Shown piece after piece: positions 1 through 12,400 of a DNA stretch of 64,000 nt. Numbering within the stretch: the first letter of the stretch is position 1; every line of letters starts with the position of its first letter. The DNA lies in contig JAHQIY010000006.1 in the NCBI GenBank assembly GCA_019054805.1, forward strand, positions 4,960,001 through 5,024,000, given 5' to 3'. The notes under the pieces were generated by a model. That model worked only from the letters and a program-made list of their open reading frames with translations. It did not search any database and was not told where the DNA came from. A program made the position numbers and the translations under genes. The DNA is from Brachionus manjavacas (Eukaryota; Rotifera; Eurotatoria; Ploima; Brachionidae).

Positions 1-605
1 TTTTTCCAATGGAATAAGTTGATGCAATATCTGGATTGTCAACTTCTATGTTAGAAATAAAACTCATCACCTTAATACCAAATAGTTTAGAATTATTTTT
101 ATTAATAATTTATTGTAAATTTTTTTAGATACTTCAGTATATCGAGCATATTTTCCAACAATACTTCTACTGCCTACATTTCTTGTCATTGATTCTTGCT
201 CTCGATCCAAAAGTCTACTCGGTAAACTTAGACCAAAAAAAATATCTAACAGATAAATTTACTTTTGAATGTTATCATTGATGATTGTGAACGGAAGACT
301 GGCCAACTTTAATAAAGACTTATAATGTTCAAATGCTTTGGGAGATAGTGCCACATCTACACTTTCTTCAATTGATTTTATTCGGTTCCATACATCAAAC
401 TTAAAATTGTATTTAAAAAAGATAGTAGTTAATGATGAAATACGATTTTTACATCGGGATTGTTTTCCCAAGAGTTAAGGAGTTGGATGTGATGAAAAGA
501 CTTCGGTGTGATTTGGATCAGCTTATATCCTTCAAAAGAAAATTTTTCGTTTGCGCAAAGACCCGAAGATATCAATATTAGAACTGTCGCAATTTGTATA
601 GACAT
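1..605 (-). CDS. Zinc carboxypeptidase (M14, carboxypeptidase A/B type), 5' part only
   Basis: Secreted digestive-type metallocarboxypeptidase precursor, cut by the window edge. Exons read 605-444, 399-263, 214-133 and 71 to beyond 1; introns are 44, 48 and 61 bp, all GT-AG, and phases agree. The first 18 residues (MSIQIATVLILISSGLCA) are a clear signal peptide. Residues about 19-100 match the M14 activation propeptide (GYKLIQITP, then FDVWNRI, SVDVALSP, LPFTIINDNIQ). The propeptide-to-enzyme linker LLDREQ follows, then the start of the catalytic domain (SFISNIEVDNPDIASTYSIGK without its last residue, like the family's NP..V....IGK helix). Zinc ligands lie outside the window. Known for the family: made as a zymogen and activated by cleavage of the propeptide. 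Whether it is A- or B-type cannot be told without the specificity pocket. Confidence 0.88.
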
Positions 606-1493
606 TTTTAAGAAATTGACTATAATTAAAAGCTTATATAACCTTTTTTATTTTTCATGTCAAAACTACATATTTTTTCTAAGACACATATGGATAAATT
701 TCGTGTTTTCTCAAATGGTAAAGCTTTTTTCTATAATCTTTATTTATATTTGTTAATTGATAACATGTATTCATTATTACAATTTAATATGATCTAGTAA
801 TTTTAACTAAAACTTAATTATTTTAATTCCATAAACCTAATCAAAGTTGAAAAAATCATCAAAATTGTACGTTTAGCAAAAAGATATATTACATAATAAA
901 TGTATTTATGTTTAAACTATTAGTTTATAGCAGTGAATGATCTTAATTCAACTCAGCAAAAAATTTAGTTGTTTGACAGTAGAAACTGTTGTTCTATGTA
1001 GTGTTTGAGAGACTACATTTCGAGTCTGTTGTCCACACACTAAAAAAGACATTTATTGCATATTTTGATCGAATATTTTTTGATAAAAAATTTACAGAAA
1101 AATGAAGAGTTATTTAGAATTCGTTTGTACAAATTTTTTACAATATTGTACTGTTTGCAGAACCATTATTGAACAAATAAAAAAATCTTATAGCGTTTTT
1201 CCTTTTATATAGTAACTAAGATTTCACATTGGTAAATTTATCTAAATGATAAATTTTAATAAATTTTATTCATTTCGTTTTTAAAAACTAGATTGCTTTT
1301 TGTCTCCCGAAAAATCGACTCTTTATTTTAGTTTTAGACTCTTTATAATTTCTGTTAAAAAAATAAAACAAGAAAAAAATTTTAAAAAATCTTCTTTTTA
1401 TTTATAAAACTAAAGCCTAAAACGATTAAATGTAAAACAACAAAAAATTTAAAACAATAAATAAAAATAAAATCTAGAATAAATTTCTATAAA
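606..1493. other. Intergenic, AT-rich
   Basis: Region between two minus-strand genes. It would hold the promoter of the carboxypeptidase and the 3' flank of the mucin-like gene. I see no coding frame or repeat here. Confidence 0.6.
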
Positions 1494-3698
1494 TTAAACA
1501 ACACATTTTAAATTGTTCTCTTTAGTGTCTACCAAGCATTTCGAGGTACCAGGACAAGTGACACTCTTGAAAAAAAAATTTAATTCTAAAAGCTTTTATT
1601 TTTTAATTATTTTTACCTCACAGCTAGGTTTCACTGCTTTGGTTAAATCAAATTGATTTGGTGGAAAGCATAATGGACTACATGTTAAACAATTAGTTGC
1701 TTCAGCACAAATAAGTCCTGTTGGACATTTTACCATCTAATTTTATTAATTAAAATTTTATTTTGAAAAAATATTTATTCTTACCGAGCATCTTCTAATG
1801 ATAAAATTTTCATCAATAAAGTGGTCGGCCACCATTGGTGAAATCATTTCAATTGGCTCAGTGGTAGTTGTTGTAGCTGGTGAAGTGCTTGTAGTAGTTG
1901 TGGTGGACCTTGTTGTTGTAGTTGTAATTGTAGTTGTTGTTGTAGTTGTAGTTGTAGTTGTAGTTGTAGTCGTAGTTGTAGTTGTTTTAGTAGGAGCAGT
2001 AGTTGGTGTTGTCACAGGGATTGGCAGAAGGTGATTATTGGTTCTGAATTGGGCCGGTAGATGATTAAACATTTGATCAAAATGAATATCTTGAAAATTA
2101 ACCAACGCCTGAATATCAAGTTCTCTTTGAGTGGGTTGAACTATTTCAACAGTCAAACATTTTAATAAACCATCAGCTACATCAATCAAACATTTTGAAT
2201 TAGATGGACAATCAACATCGTCACAACTCAATTTGACAGCGCTCGAAATATTGAAATTTCCAGGAGGAAAGCATAATGGATTACATGTTGGACAGTTTCT
2301 AGCTTCAGCACAGATAAATTCTTTTGGACATTCAACCATCTTAAACAAGCAAACTAAAATCATTTAAAAAAAAAAAGAAATTTACATTGCATTTTGAGAT
2401 GATTTCAAGTTTTTTTTTGATTTCTCCTCCTTGAAATTTTGGCATTTCATTCTTATTTGTCATTGCTAAAAGTTTTTGACCAGAGCCATCACTATTTTGC
2501 AAACTAATGTCAAAAAATGGCTTTCCATCACATTCGCATACTTCGCATCCATCAGCAATTTTAAGACATTCAGGCGGACAAAACGGAATTCTAAGACATT
2601 TCTTTTGATTTTCACAATTGAACTTTATTGCGATGTCTTTTGTTCCTTTTGCATTCATCATATTTAAGTTCCATTCGCGCTGAGGATCTGTAACATCTAA
2701 GCTATCCGCTGACTTGCTGATAAGCACGCAACATTCAGCGTTCGGACCACATTGAGATTTTATCAACTCTAAATTAATTGAATTCAAATCAGTAAATGAA
2801 AAAGCTAAAGTCAAACACCAAAGTGATCTATCTAATCGCACGATCAAACCTGGTATTCTAAAATTATCTGATCTTCTTATGATATTTGAATTGAGTCTTT
2901 TGTATGCTCCATTTACTGAGGGAATTTTTGAACCTGAAATCGAAAATATGTCACACTGAGTCTGTGAACCTATGGTTTTGTCAGCTTGAAAATTTTGAAT
3001 TGTTTGAGCAAAATTAGTATTAAAGGCTTGAGTAGTGGTTTGAAGTGTTGTGGTAGTTAAAGTAGCTGATGGAAATGTAAAAGCTCTAGATGTAAATTCC
3101 TGGTTGAAAATTTTTTGGGTAGTAGCTGAAGTAACGGGTGGTCTGGTGCTTGTAGATCTAGATGCCGTGGCAAAAGCAGTTGATGGAAAAGTAAACATTT
3201 TTGTAGCTGAATCAGCATTATTCTGCAAATTTGATGATCTTGTTGTTGTGATCGATTTTTGGATAAAGTTTGAGCCTTGACTTAGCGGAAAATTTGTGAT
3301 AATTCTTGTTGCTGGATTTAATGGGGCCTTAGAAGCTTGAAAAACTGCATTTGGTTTCTGGAAGTTAGATTGAGTCGTTGTGTGCAAAGAATTTGGAGCA
3401 TTTTGGAAAAAATGGAATAAATCTTTTCGTTCACAAGTTTTTTTTGAAGAATCCCAGACTAAGCCTTGACCACAATTGAACACAAACATTTGTCCCCATT
3501 GGCTACAATGAATATATTTTGACTGAGATTCAGGATGCGGAAAAAAGTGGTTTCCATTTATTCCTTTTCGACAAGGATTCCTTATCGCGCAGCAAATATT
3601 AATAAGAATACCTTGAATTTTATCATTTAGATATGTGGAAGATTAATAATTAATTTACTAAATTATTTACTTAAAATTAAAAGCTTGATTTTCACCAT
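1494..3698 (-). CDS. Secreted Thr-rich mucin-like protein with chitin-binding (CBM14/peritrophin-A) domain
   Basis: Five exons (3698-3671, 3611-2386, 2339-1785, 1736-1617, 1565-1494) join in phase to 666 residues. The short first exon supplies the signal peptide (MVKIKLLIL, then SILINICCA across a 59-bp intron); starting at a downstream Met would break the frame. Residues about 28-75 form a CBM14 domain: NPCRKG, FFPHP, SKYIHCSQW, FNCGQGLVW, KTCER. A Ser/Thr-rich stretch follows, then a module with V-x-G-x-Y and W landmarks, and a Cys-rich part (FCPPECLKIADGCEVCEC). The C-terminal half has two copies of a Cys-rich repeat (CPKEFICAEARNC / CPTGLICAEATNC, each followed by PLCFPP), separated by a nearly pure threonine tract suited to O-glycosylation. 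Likely a matrix, cuticle or peritrophic-type protein outside the cell; the exact role is unknown. Confidence 0.82.
1859..1995 (-). repeat. Coding microsatellite encoding the poly-threonine tract
   Basis: On the plus strand this is a run of gtt/gta triplets. On the minus strand it reads as consecutive ACN threonine codons in the mucin-like gene. The mixed third position suggests an old, maintained tract rather than a fresh expansion. Length variation between individuals is likely. Confidence 0.8.
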
Positions 3699-4904
3699 AT
3701 TGATAGATTTTAAAATTTCTAAAGCTTATAAATAATGCTAGACTTAAAAATTAAATTCAAAATGCTTCAAAATATCGAGAGTGGTATGGACTCCTAGACT
3801 AAGAAAGCTAAAATCATCTACTTACTTGAACAATATTAGCTATTCATCTTTTAAAAAAATGATTTTAGCTTTAAAAACAATTATCATTCAATTCAGTTAA
3901 ATTTTAAGCTAAACAGAGCAATTTTTATTTTGATCTCTTTCTTTTTTTTTAAATTTTTTATTTCAAAAATTGCTATTACTTAAAAAAATTCAAATTTTTA
4001 TAAAATCATAATATGTTTAATTTTCTATATATTCCCTAATAGAATAGATGATGACGATTGAGCATGCTAGCAAGTGTATCGCAGGTCCAATGCAATAAAT
4101 TATTCAAAATCTTTTTATTTAAAAAACCAAGAATGAAAAAAGTTACCTAACTTTCTAACACTTTAAATTAATTCTTTCTTATACTGTCCAACATTCAGAT
4201 CTCTAGTATCTGACATGACGTATTCCAATTTTTTAAAATAAATAATCTATTTTTTATTCTTTTTTTTAATATCGAAATTTTAAAATGCTTTGAGTAATAT
4301 AACTCTGAGACTGAGAATTTTTATCTGATTCAGTCTGAAGCTGACTCAGTTCAATTAAAGAAAACTAATTATATCTTTATCAAATAACAACTCAAATCTG
4401 TAGAATAACACATTCAGGAGAAATAAAAAGTAATAATAATATAATTAGTTTTATTTTAATTTAATTTCATAATAAAACCAATGCCTGGATAATTTTTGAA
4501 TTCAAGTTTAAAATCTAGCTTTAGAAAAAATCTAAATAATGTAAATTTTTTAAATAAATAATGCTGATTTAAAAGAGTGAAAAACTTTGCTAAAATAAAT
4601 TTGAATAAGATTCTAAATTAAAGAACCTTCAAGTTTAAGTTAAGTTTTTACTTTCAAGGACCATTTAAAGTCCTAGAAAGTGAACTTTTTTCGGTAAAAA
4701 ATTTTTCTAAATAATGAGAAAATCGATTACAGAAAAAATCATACACGGTCAAAAAAAGATAGAAAGCTATTAAATTAAAATTTTTTTTACGATTATCATT
4801 AAAAAAATTAAAAACTTATTAATTATAGAATAGAAATGGAATAAATCAAAATAAAAAAGGTCAATATCTTTTCAAATTCTGACTTAAGTTAAGGTACTTC
4901 CTTC
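3699..4904. other. Intergenic, AT-rich
   Basis: No convincing coding frame. Homopolymer A/T runs dominate. It contains the presumed promoter of the minus-strand mucin-like gene. Confidence 0.55.
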
Positions 4905-5375
4905 TAAATTAAAAGCACCATTTATAAAAACAATGAGCTCGCGATATATGTTGGAAAAAAATTGTTTTGTTGTTAAAAAGAGCAATATTTAGGAACCTGG
5001 CAAACAAGACCATTATACAGTTCCCGTCGGAATTAGACCAGAGGCACATGATAAATTGCCAAGTGGTATAGCTGGTCCGTAAAAATTGCGTGTAACAATC
5101 ATTGTTACACCATTTAAGACCATTGACACTACAGTAAAAATCAGACATTTTCCACCACCACTTGATATTAAGACAAACATATTAAAAATCTAAATTGAAA
5201 TAACTCTTTTACTATAGGCTCAAACTCGTTGTGGCAAAAGCCACAGGTAATTGTATACTGATAATCACCTTTAGAAAGGTCAATATTTATTTTGAACAAA
5301 TTGATAGATAGCCTGATAGGAAGAGATGCCAATTATTAAACGATCCGGCTAAATACATGCCTTCAAAAAAAAACG
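4905..5375 (-). pseudogene. Decayed inverted copy of the neighbouring esterase gene
   Basis: The minus strand reads YLAGSFNNW, SGYLS and GDYQYTITCGF, closely matching YLAGSFNNW, IRLS and GDYQYKFTRGS of the intact esterase at 6626-7817 (plus strand). DNA identity is obvious at 5235-5372. Further along, YTQFLRTSYTTW corresponds to YAQFNTTKTIW. A deletion after the Asn-Asn-Trp motif, stop codons and frame changes show that it is dead. It lies about 1.3 kb from the intact gene, in opposite orientation, with IFT22 in between. Confidence 0.72.
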
Positions 5376-5821
5376 ATAAATCATTGTTTTTTTTGAAGTT
5401 TGTAGAAAAATAAAAGAATACTTTTTGAGAAAAAAAATTTGAATCGATTAAAAAAAAAATTTTGAAATGTAAAAAATAGATTTTCGTTGTTATTTTTGAT
5501 ACAGAGTTACATAAACTCGGATACTAGTTTTAATATCAAAAAATTAAGTCTTGTTTTACATTTTTCATTAAAAATAAATAATTAACACTACACATTTATT
5601 AATTCAAAACTATTATTTAATTGATAATAATTATTAATGAAAAAATGTTATCTTGTTAAATTTTTTTTGTAAAATTATCAAAAAAAATATATTTCAGACA
5701 AATTAAACCGACTTATTAAGTTGCCATGGAAATTTTTCTCATTCAAGGTTGATTTTAAAAAAATTTAATTGAGCTCAAATTCAATAATTTTTCTAAACAT
5801 TTTATCCGTCATTTATCAAAA
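5376..5821. other. Intergenic, upstream of IFT22
   Basis: AT-rich; presumed promoter region for IFT22 (plus strand). No motif that I can name with confidence. Confidence 0.5.
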
Positions 5822-6486
5822 ATGTTTAAAATAAAGATACCAGTAGTTGGTCCTATTAGAGTAATTAATTACATTGCAATAAATGCCATAAACTTTATTT
5901 TGTTTTAAGGCTGGTAAGACAGCTATTTCAAATTTTCTCGCTGATGCTGGTGATAGCATTGGCACAGAATACATTCCTACAATCGGATGCAGAATATTAG
6001 AAATGGAACAAGAAACAAAGATAAGCAACAGGAGGGAAAAATGCGAAATTGAACTCTGGGATTGTAGCGGTGACCTAAAGTACTCTTCATTATTAACAAG
6101 TTTTTTGTTTAAATAGCTTTAAAATAAACTTTAGATATGAAAGCTGTTGGACAGCACTGTCTCATGATGCAAATGGTGTTGTTTTTGCATTCAATCCATA
6201 TGAAGCCAATCACCCGAAAGAACTAAACCAATGGTTTACCCATTTTGTTCAAAATTCAGGAATAAGAGAAGAATGTTGTTTAGTTATTGAAAATAGATAC
6301 GAAACTGAGACAGGTACCCCAAATGCCGGCAAATTAGGAAATTTATTTGAAGGTATTAAAAAAATCAAATCCAATATGGAAAGCGAAAGCGAAAAGTTTC
6401 GAAATGAGTTTAACAATTTCATTCAATCAGTAGCAGCATTTTCTAAATCAAAACAAGATCAAGAAGAAAAAATGATTCTCAGATAA
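5822..6486 (+). CDS. IFT22: Intraflagellar transport protein 22 (RABL5-like small GTPase)
   Basis: Exons 5822-5860, 5910-6079 and 6135-6486 give 186 residues, against about 185 in vertebrates. Residues 1-20 carry the P-loop, which only forms after splicing: VVGPIRA joined to GKT gives G-x4-G-K-T. Matches to vertebrate IFT22 continue in order: FLADAGD, YIPTIGCRILEME, CEIELWDCSGD, YESCWTAL, DANGVVFAFN and the C-terminal acidic helix. Family knowledge: a subunit of IFT complex B, needed for cilium and flagellum assembly. The WDCSGD motif replaces the canonical DxxGQ switch II, as is typical for IFT22, so hydrolysis may be weak. Introns are 49 and 55 bp. Confidence 0.95.
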
Positions 6487-6625
6487 ATTTTTTTTCTAAA
6501 TTTTTAATTAAATATTTGTGAATTTTTTTACTTATCTTTGTCGCAACATAATTTTTCAAAATTGATAAAAATCTAAAAATGCATAAAATAAAAAAATCTT
6601 TAAGATCAAAATTTACTTTTTAAAT

Positions 6626-7817
6626 ATGAAAAAAATTTTTTTTTTGCTTTTAATTACAGGTAAAAAATTTACTTAAATAATTAAAAATAAAAAAAATAAG
6701 ACCAAAAATTTATCATTTAGTTTTTAAATATGTCCAAAGCGTTGAAGTTGAATTTAACATTGTTGGAGTTCCAAGGCATTATACTCCGTTAAAAGAGGAC
6801 ATATATTTAGCCGGATCTTTTAATAACTGGCAGCCTAATCTTCCAGAATATAAATTTATCAGGCTATCTACCAATTTGTTCAAATTAAATATTGACCTTC
6901 CTATAGGTGATTATCAGTATAAATTTACCCGAGGCTCATGGTCTACTAGCGAGACAGGTATTGACAGTGGTTTCATGCCAAATAGAAATCTAAGAATATC
7001 TACCTTTAATAAACAGACTCATTTAATAAATATAAACGGTTGGAATGACTTTAATGGAGATCATTCAGTGACCGGAAATGTTTATATAATTGATACAAAA
7101 TTTCCTTATGCGCAATTTAATACGACCAAGACAATTTGGATCTATTTACCCCCAGATTATTACACCTCTTTAAAATTATACCCTGTTCTTTATATGCATG
7201 ATGCTCAAAACTTGTTTGATAAAGCCACTAGTTTTGTAGGAGAATGGGGTTTGGATGAAATCATGGACAACAATTTTTTTACTGGTAAGCAAAGTTCTAT
7301 CATAGTGGGTTTAGAAACAAAACTTGAGCGAATAGATGAGCTAACTCCTCATTCTCATCCGAGCTACGGTGGAGGAAAAGGTGGTAAATACGTTGATTTT
7401 TTGATAAATCACGTCAAGCCATTTATTGACCAAAATTTTCGGACAAAACCAAAAAGAGAGTTTACTGGATTAGCAGGAAGTTCTTTGGGTGGCTTAATGA
7501 CATTTTATGGTGGTTTTAAAAATCAGAATATTTTTAGTAAATTAGGAATTTTTTCGCCATCCTTTTGGTTTAACTCAACAATTTTTGATCTTGTTGAATC
7601 AAGTGATGTTAATAAATTCGAAGACACAAAATTTTATTTCGTTTGTGGCGAGATGGAAGGAAGTTTAACAATGGTGAGCAATATGCTAAAAATGATAAAC
7701 AAATTAGTTCAAAAAGGATATCCGAATGTAAAACATAATATTAGAACCAATGGAACACATAGTGAAATTTTTTGGAGTAAAGAATTTTTGGAAGCATTCA
7801 CTTGGCTTTATGGCTAA
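6626..7817 (+). CDS. Secreted alpha/beta-hydrolase esterase (esterase D / Fes type) with N-terminal CBM20-like domain
   Basis: Two exons (6626-6659 and 6721-7817) encode 376 residues. The 34-nt first exon plus the start of exon 2 gives the signal peptide MKKIFFLLLITVFKYVQS. Residues about 19-100 resemble a starch-binding CBM20 or immunoglobulin-like fold (VEVEFNIVG, YLAGSFNNWQP, IGDYQYKFTRGSW). The rest is the putative-esterase family (PF00756 type): IWIYLPPDYY, YPVLYMHDAQNLFD, the nucleophile elbow GLAGSSLGG with the catalytic Ser, and a late His in NGTHSE. Substrate is not predictable; relatives hydrolyse ester bonds of sugars, siderophores or xylan-linked acids. A dead inverted relative lies at 4905-5375. 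Confidence 0.86.
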
Positions 7818-9430
7818 AAAGTAGCAAATAAATTGCAAACTGAAAAGAGTCCTAATAAATTTTAAAGCATTTTAACACTTTTTTTTTCATTTTTCAAATA
7901 CATATATAGAACAAAAAAAAATAGGATGATTAATTTGCAAAAGCTAATAATTACAATTAATATTCATTTTCTAAAAAATCTAAAATTAAAAGAAGAATAT
8001 TGATTAATCTTACTTTTCTAAGTTATACTCTAAGTCTAAAAAAGTAAATTAAAGAAATTAAAAATTCAAAGTCTCAGTTAGGCTTTAAAATTTATTCTTA
8101 TAAAAGTTTGAGTCAAAAACTGTTAGAACTTAATAAAAAATAATTTGTTATTTTTTATTTTGTGAAATTATTTGTTAAAAAAAATACTAGAAGATATGAT
8201 AATATATTTTTCTTAGACATTTTAGTCTTTTCCAGCAAGTCAAAATTTAAAAATAAAACTTAGAGTTGCGACTTTAATGTAAATCCGTTTTATATTAAGA
8301 AGAATTTCTTAAAATGGATGTTTAGAAGATCATTCCAGTTTAAAAAAACAGTTTTTTATTTTTTAAAATTTTATTTAGCTTATACTCCTGTAAAAACAGA
8401 CATATAAATTTTTCTTAAAAATATGTAAATTTTAATGCTTTTATACTAATCACTTGTAAGAGTTAACTTAGAGCATACTTTTAGTCCATGATGTTCTTAC
8501 TTCCATGGAAATATTGAAAACAAAAAAATTAAAAGAGTTTAACTTAATTAGTCTTCTTTCCTTGAATTATTTCAAACTTTTATCAGAGATGGTCTTTTAA
8601 AATTAATTTGATATTTGATACACAATTAAACAAATAATTTTGATATGACCAGATTAAATAATTTAAATTAATTTAAAATTCCCAGGCTCAACTTTTTAAA
8701 TTAGTGATGTTCCAGAGCATGAAACTATTTTTATTAAATTATCTTGTTTTTTTTTTGATATTTACATTAAAGACTCTTGGACTTTATTTTTTGAATTAAA
8801 AATAATTAAGATGTTTGAATTTTTTTGAGTTCATTGGTTTCAAAATCACCAATATATAAAATAATTTAAATTTAAAATTCGATGATTTTTAAAATCACAA
8901 AAATTCATCAGATAAAAATTTAATAACTAATTTAAATTTCTTTCAAATCAATCAAAGTTAAAATTAATTGCCTACTTGGAAAATAGAGTCTTTTTTAAAA
9001 AAGACAACTAATTCAATATCAAAACAACATTTTTTTAATTGCTTAAATTTAGAGCATTGATTTCTTATCTATTAATCACATTAAGTCTTAATATTTTAAT
9101 AGTAATGATAATCGAAAAAACAATGAATATTTAAAACCAAAGTTTTTTCATTTTTTAGGTAATGTCACCTGTCATAATTAATAATTTGATGAATAAAATA
9201 AAGGTCGGATAAATTTAAGTTTAATTTGCTATAATAACTTAAAATTACTAATAAATTTTTGGATCTATTCATTTTTAATAATAATCAAATTTGATGAAAA
9301 ATTTCAAATTTAGTAGAGAAGCATAATATAATCATTTGTCAAATTTAGATGAAATATTTAAAATTGACGATCCTTTAACAATTTTATCTTATAATTATAT
9401 AATTTTTTTTTAAACCAAATTAAAAATAAA
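7818..9430. other. Intergenic, AT-rich
   Basis: About 1.6 kb between esterase and transporter, both on plus. Only A/T-rich low-complexity sequence; no open frame that looks coding on either strand. Confidence 0.6.
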
Positions 9431-12400
9431 ATGCTACGAATCAAACTTCCAAGCTTAAGATACTCAAATGTGTTTCGTTTTCTGGTCGTCTTGGACATGA
9501 TTGTTCTTACCGTTCTGTGGATAATTGGTAAACGATTTTTGAAAATTTTAAAACATTTCGATTTTAATAAATTTTAAAGGTAGTTCAATTGATGAAAAAA
9601 GTGAACTTGATCAGATAATTAGGTTCCACTTTACCGAGTCAATTTTCGACATAGTTTTCTTGTCCTCTTTCAAAGCTCTAATTCTTTTTATACTAATTTC
9701 CGAGATTGAATCAGCATGCTATAAAATAGCAGTTCGCACTGCAAGCCTGACAAAGAAATCCCAATCGATCGATGTTCATTCTTCGACTAACACCGACGAT
9801 ACCGAAAATCTTATAGAAACTGAAGACTTTTCGAATGTCAACACTTCAACAAAAAACTTTCTCCAACTTTTTACTCTAACCATTAGCATGGCATCATTGG
9901 CATTTATTTTGACAAAATTTGGTTTTGTCACCAATTTGTTCATTAAAGCAAACAAAGAAGATAATAAACTTCCAATGTCCTATTACTTTTACGCAATTTT
10001 GATCACAGAGTTTATTTTCTGTTTCTTAGAAGTTTTGTTCTCGGTTCTGAATTGGAGATTTATGAGAAATTTTGGAAAATTTGTATGTTCTAAAGCTTTG
10101 GCAAATGAAACAGAAGATGTTGATGGTAAAAAAAAAGTAAACATCAAGCGCCTGATTAGCCTATCATACCCAGAAAGATATCACATATTTATTGCATTTA
10201 TAATGCTCATTATTTCATCATTTACCAATATAGTGTCACCATATTTTTTTGGTTCAGTGGTCGACTCGGCCGTGAATTACACCGATTTGACTGAAATGAA
10301 TAAGTATATATTTTATTTATTGGGTATTTATTTGCTTGGCTCTCTAGCCAGTGGTATTAGGTCTTGGTTATTCGAGGTGGCTGGTCAAAGAGTGGTTGCC
10401 AGACTAAGACGCCAAGTATTCAACGCAATCATTAAATCGGACATAACTTTTTTTGATACAAGTCGGACTGGCGAGCTTACAAGTCGTATCTCAAGTGATA
10501 CTCAGGTATTACAAAGCGCGGTAACCTCAAATTTAAGCATGTTTGCCAGATACTTTTTGCAAATAATTGGCTCTATTATATTCATGTTTACATTAGAGCC
10601 ATCACTAAGCGGTCTTCTTATAGGTGTTATACCAATAGTATCTTTACTCACAGTCCAATACGGACGCTATTTGAAAAAATTGAAGAAAAAATTTCAAGAT
10701 GAACTAGCGGCAAGTAGTGTAGTAGCCGAGGAGACCATTAGCTCTATGAGAACTGTTCGATCTTTTGCGGCTGAAACTAAAATGTCCAAAGAATATGAGA
10801 TCAATATTGGGAAAAGTTTTGATATAGGTAAAAAACTAGCAGTAGCGCAAGGTGGCTTCATGAGTTTTGTTGGCATAATTAGTGGTGGTGCTCTAGCATT
10901 AGTTTTATGGTATGGTGGAAAATTAGTCCATGATAAAAAAATATCTACTGGCATTCTGGCCTCATTTTTAATGTATACTCTGCAAGTAGCAATGGCATTT
11001 GCTTTTTTGAGTAGCGTCTATGGTGATTTTATGCAAGCGTTGGGTGCTTCACAAAGAATTTTCGAGCTCTTAGACAGAAATCCTTTGATTAAACTTAATA
11101 GTGGTCATGTTCCGGCTGACGAGGACTCTTTTGATGGCTCAGTAGAATTCGAAAAAGTCAATTTTTCATATCCAACACGACCACAAACCAATGTTTTAAC
11201 TGACGTTTCTCTAAAAATAGAAAAAGGAAAAACAATTGCATTGGTGGGTCCAAGTGGAGGTGGTAAATCTACTATTTTTGCATTAATCGAAAGATTTTAT
11301 GATCCCTTATCGGGATCGATAACACTCGGAAATAAAAATTTGGATCTCAAATCTATCAATACTAATTGGTTACATTCTAAAATTGCTTTGGTTAGTCAAG
11401 AACCTGTTCTTTTTGGAGGTATTTTTTTTCTATTTTTTGGCTATTAACTTATTAACTTCTTCATGTCCAGGAAGCGTTAAAGAAAATATTTCATTCGGAC
11501 TAAATGACGAAGTAGACTTGGAACAAGTTATTGAAGTATCAAAATTGGCAAATGCGCATGAATTTATTGTCAATTTCGAAAAAGGCTACGACACTGTTGT
11601 CGGTGAAAGAGGAATTAGATTATCAGGAGGTCAAAAACAAAGTAAATAGATAATTTTTAAAATTATTTTTTAATTTAAACGAGATTATGATTATTTCCTA
11701 AAATTTTATTTAATTATTATTTTAATAAACTTAATTTATTCTAGAGACTATAAGAATATAAATTAGTGTTAGTCTATTACTTTTTTAAGGCATGTAATTA
11801 TTACCTGGTTTTTTTTATGCAAAAAAAAAAAATAAAATACTGAATTTGTAATTTTATTCATTACTTTTTTTTAGAAATATATAGTACTAATTATCAAAAT
11901 AGAACAAAAAAATAAAAATAAAAACAAAATATATTTTTTAAGGACAAAAAAATCAATTTCCCTATCGAGGTATTTTTTAGCATCCTTCAAGGAGCGAAAA
12001 CTACAGAAAGGAAAATAACTTTTACCTTTTCCTCTAGTTTTTCCTTTTGTATTAGCTTCAAAGGCCTCATCTTGAGATATGTTACCAGGAATTTCTTCAA
12101 TAACAGGCCTTTTTTTAAATTCCCGAGTTATTTTAAAGATTTATTTATTTATTCGATTAACTATATCGAACTAGAGATAAGGCTACATTGGTTTATATTA
12201 AAGTAAAATCAAAAATGTTAATTTGAAAAACAAAACAAGAAAGATAAAAAAAAATTCAAAGTGGCTATTTTTTTGAAGATTATAGGATTAATAAATAAAA
12301 AATTAAAAAAAAAGTTTTTAAATAAAATAAATAAAGTTTTTTTGATTTTAGTTTGAGTTTTTTTTTCAATCAATTATGTATCAATAAATTAAAATAGTGA

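Noticed and set aside
215..262. An in-frame stop in the carboxypeptidase, suggesting a pseudogene
   Set aside because: The stop lies in a 48-bp GT-AG intron; splicing restores NIQKLLDREQ exactly.
1798..2034. Plus-strand poly-valine frame
   Set aside because: It is the antisense of the threonine tract of the minus-strand mucin-like gene.
3560..3630. Frameshift at the start of the mucin-like gene (Met at 3625 out of frame)
   Set aside because: A 28-nt upstream exon at 3698-3671 gives an in-frame signal peptide, so no break is needed.
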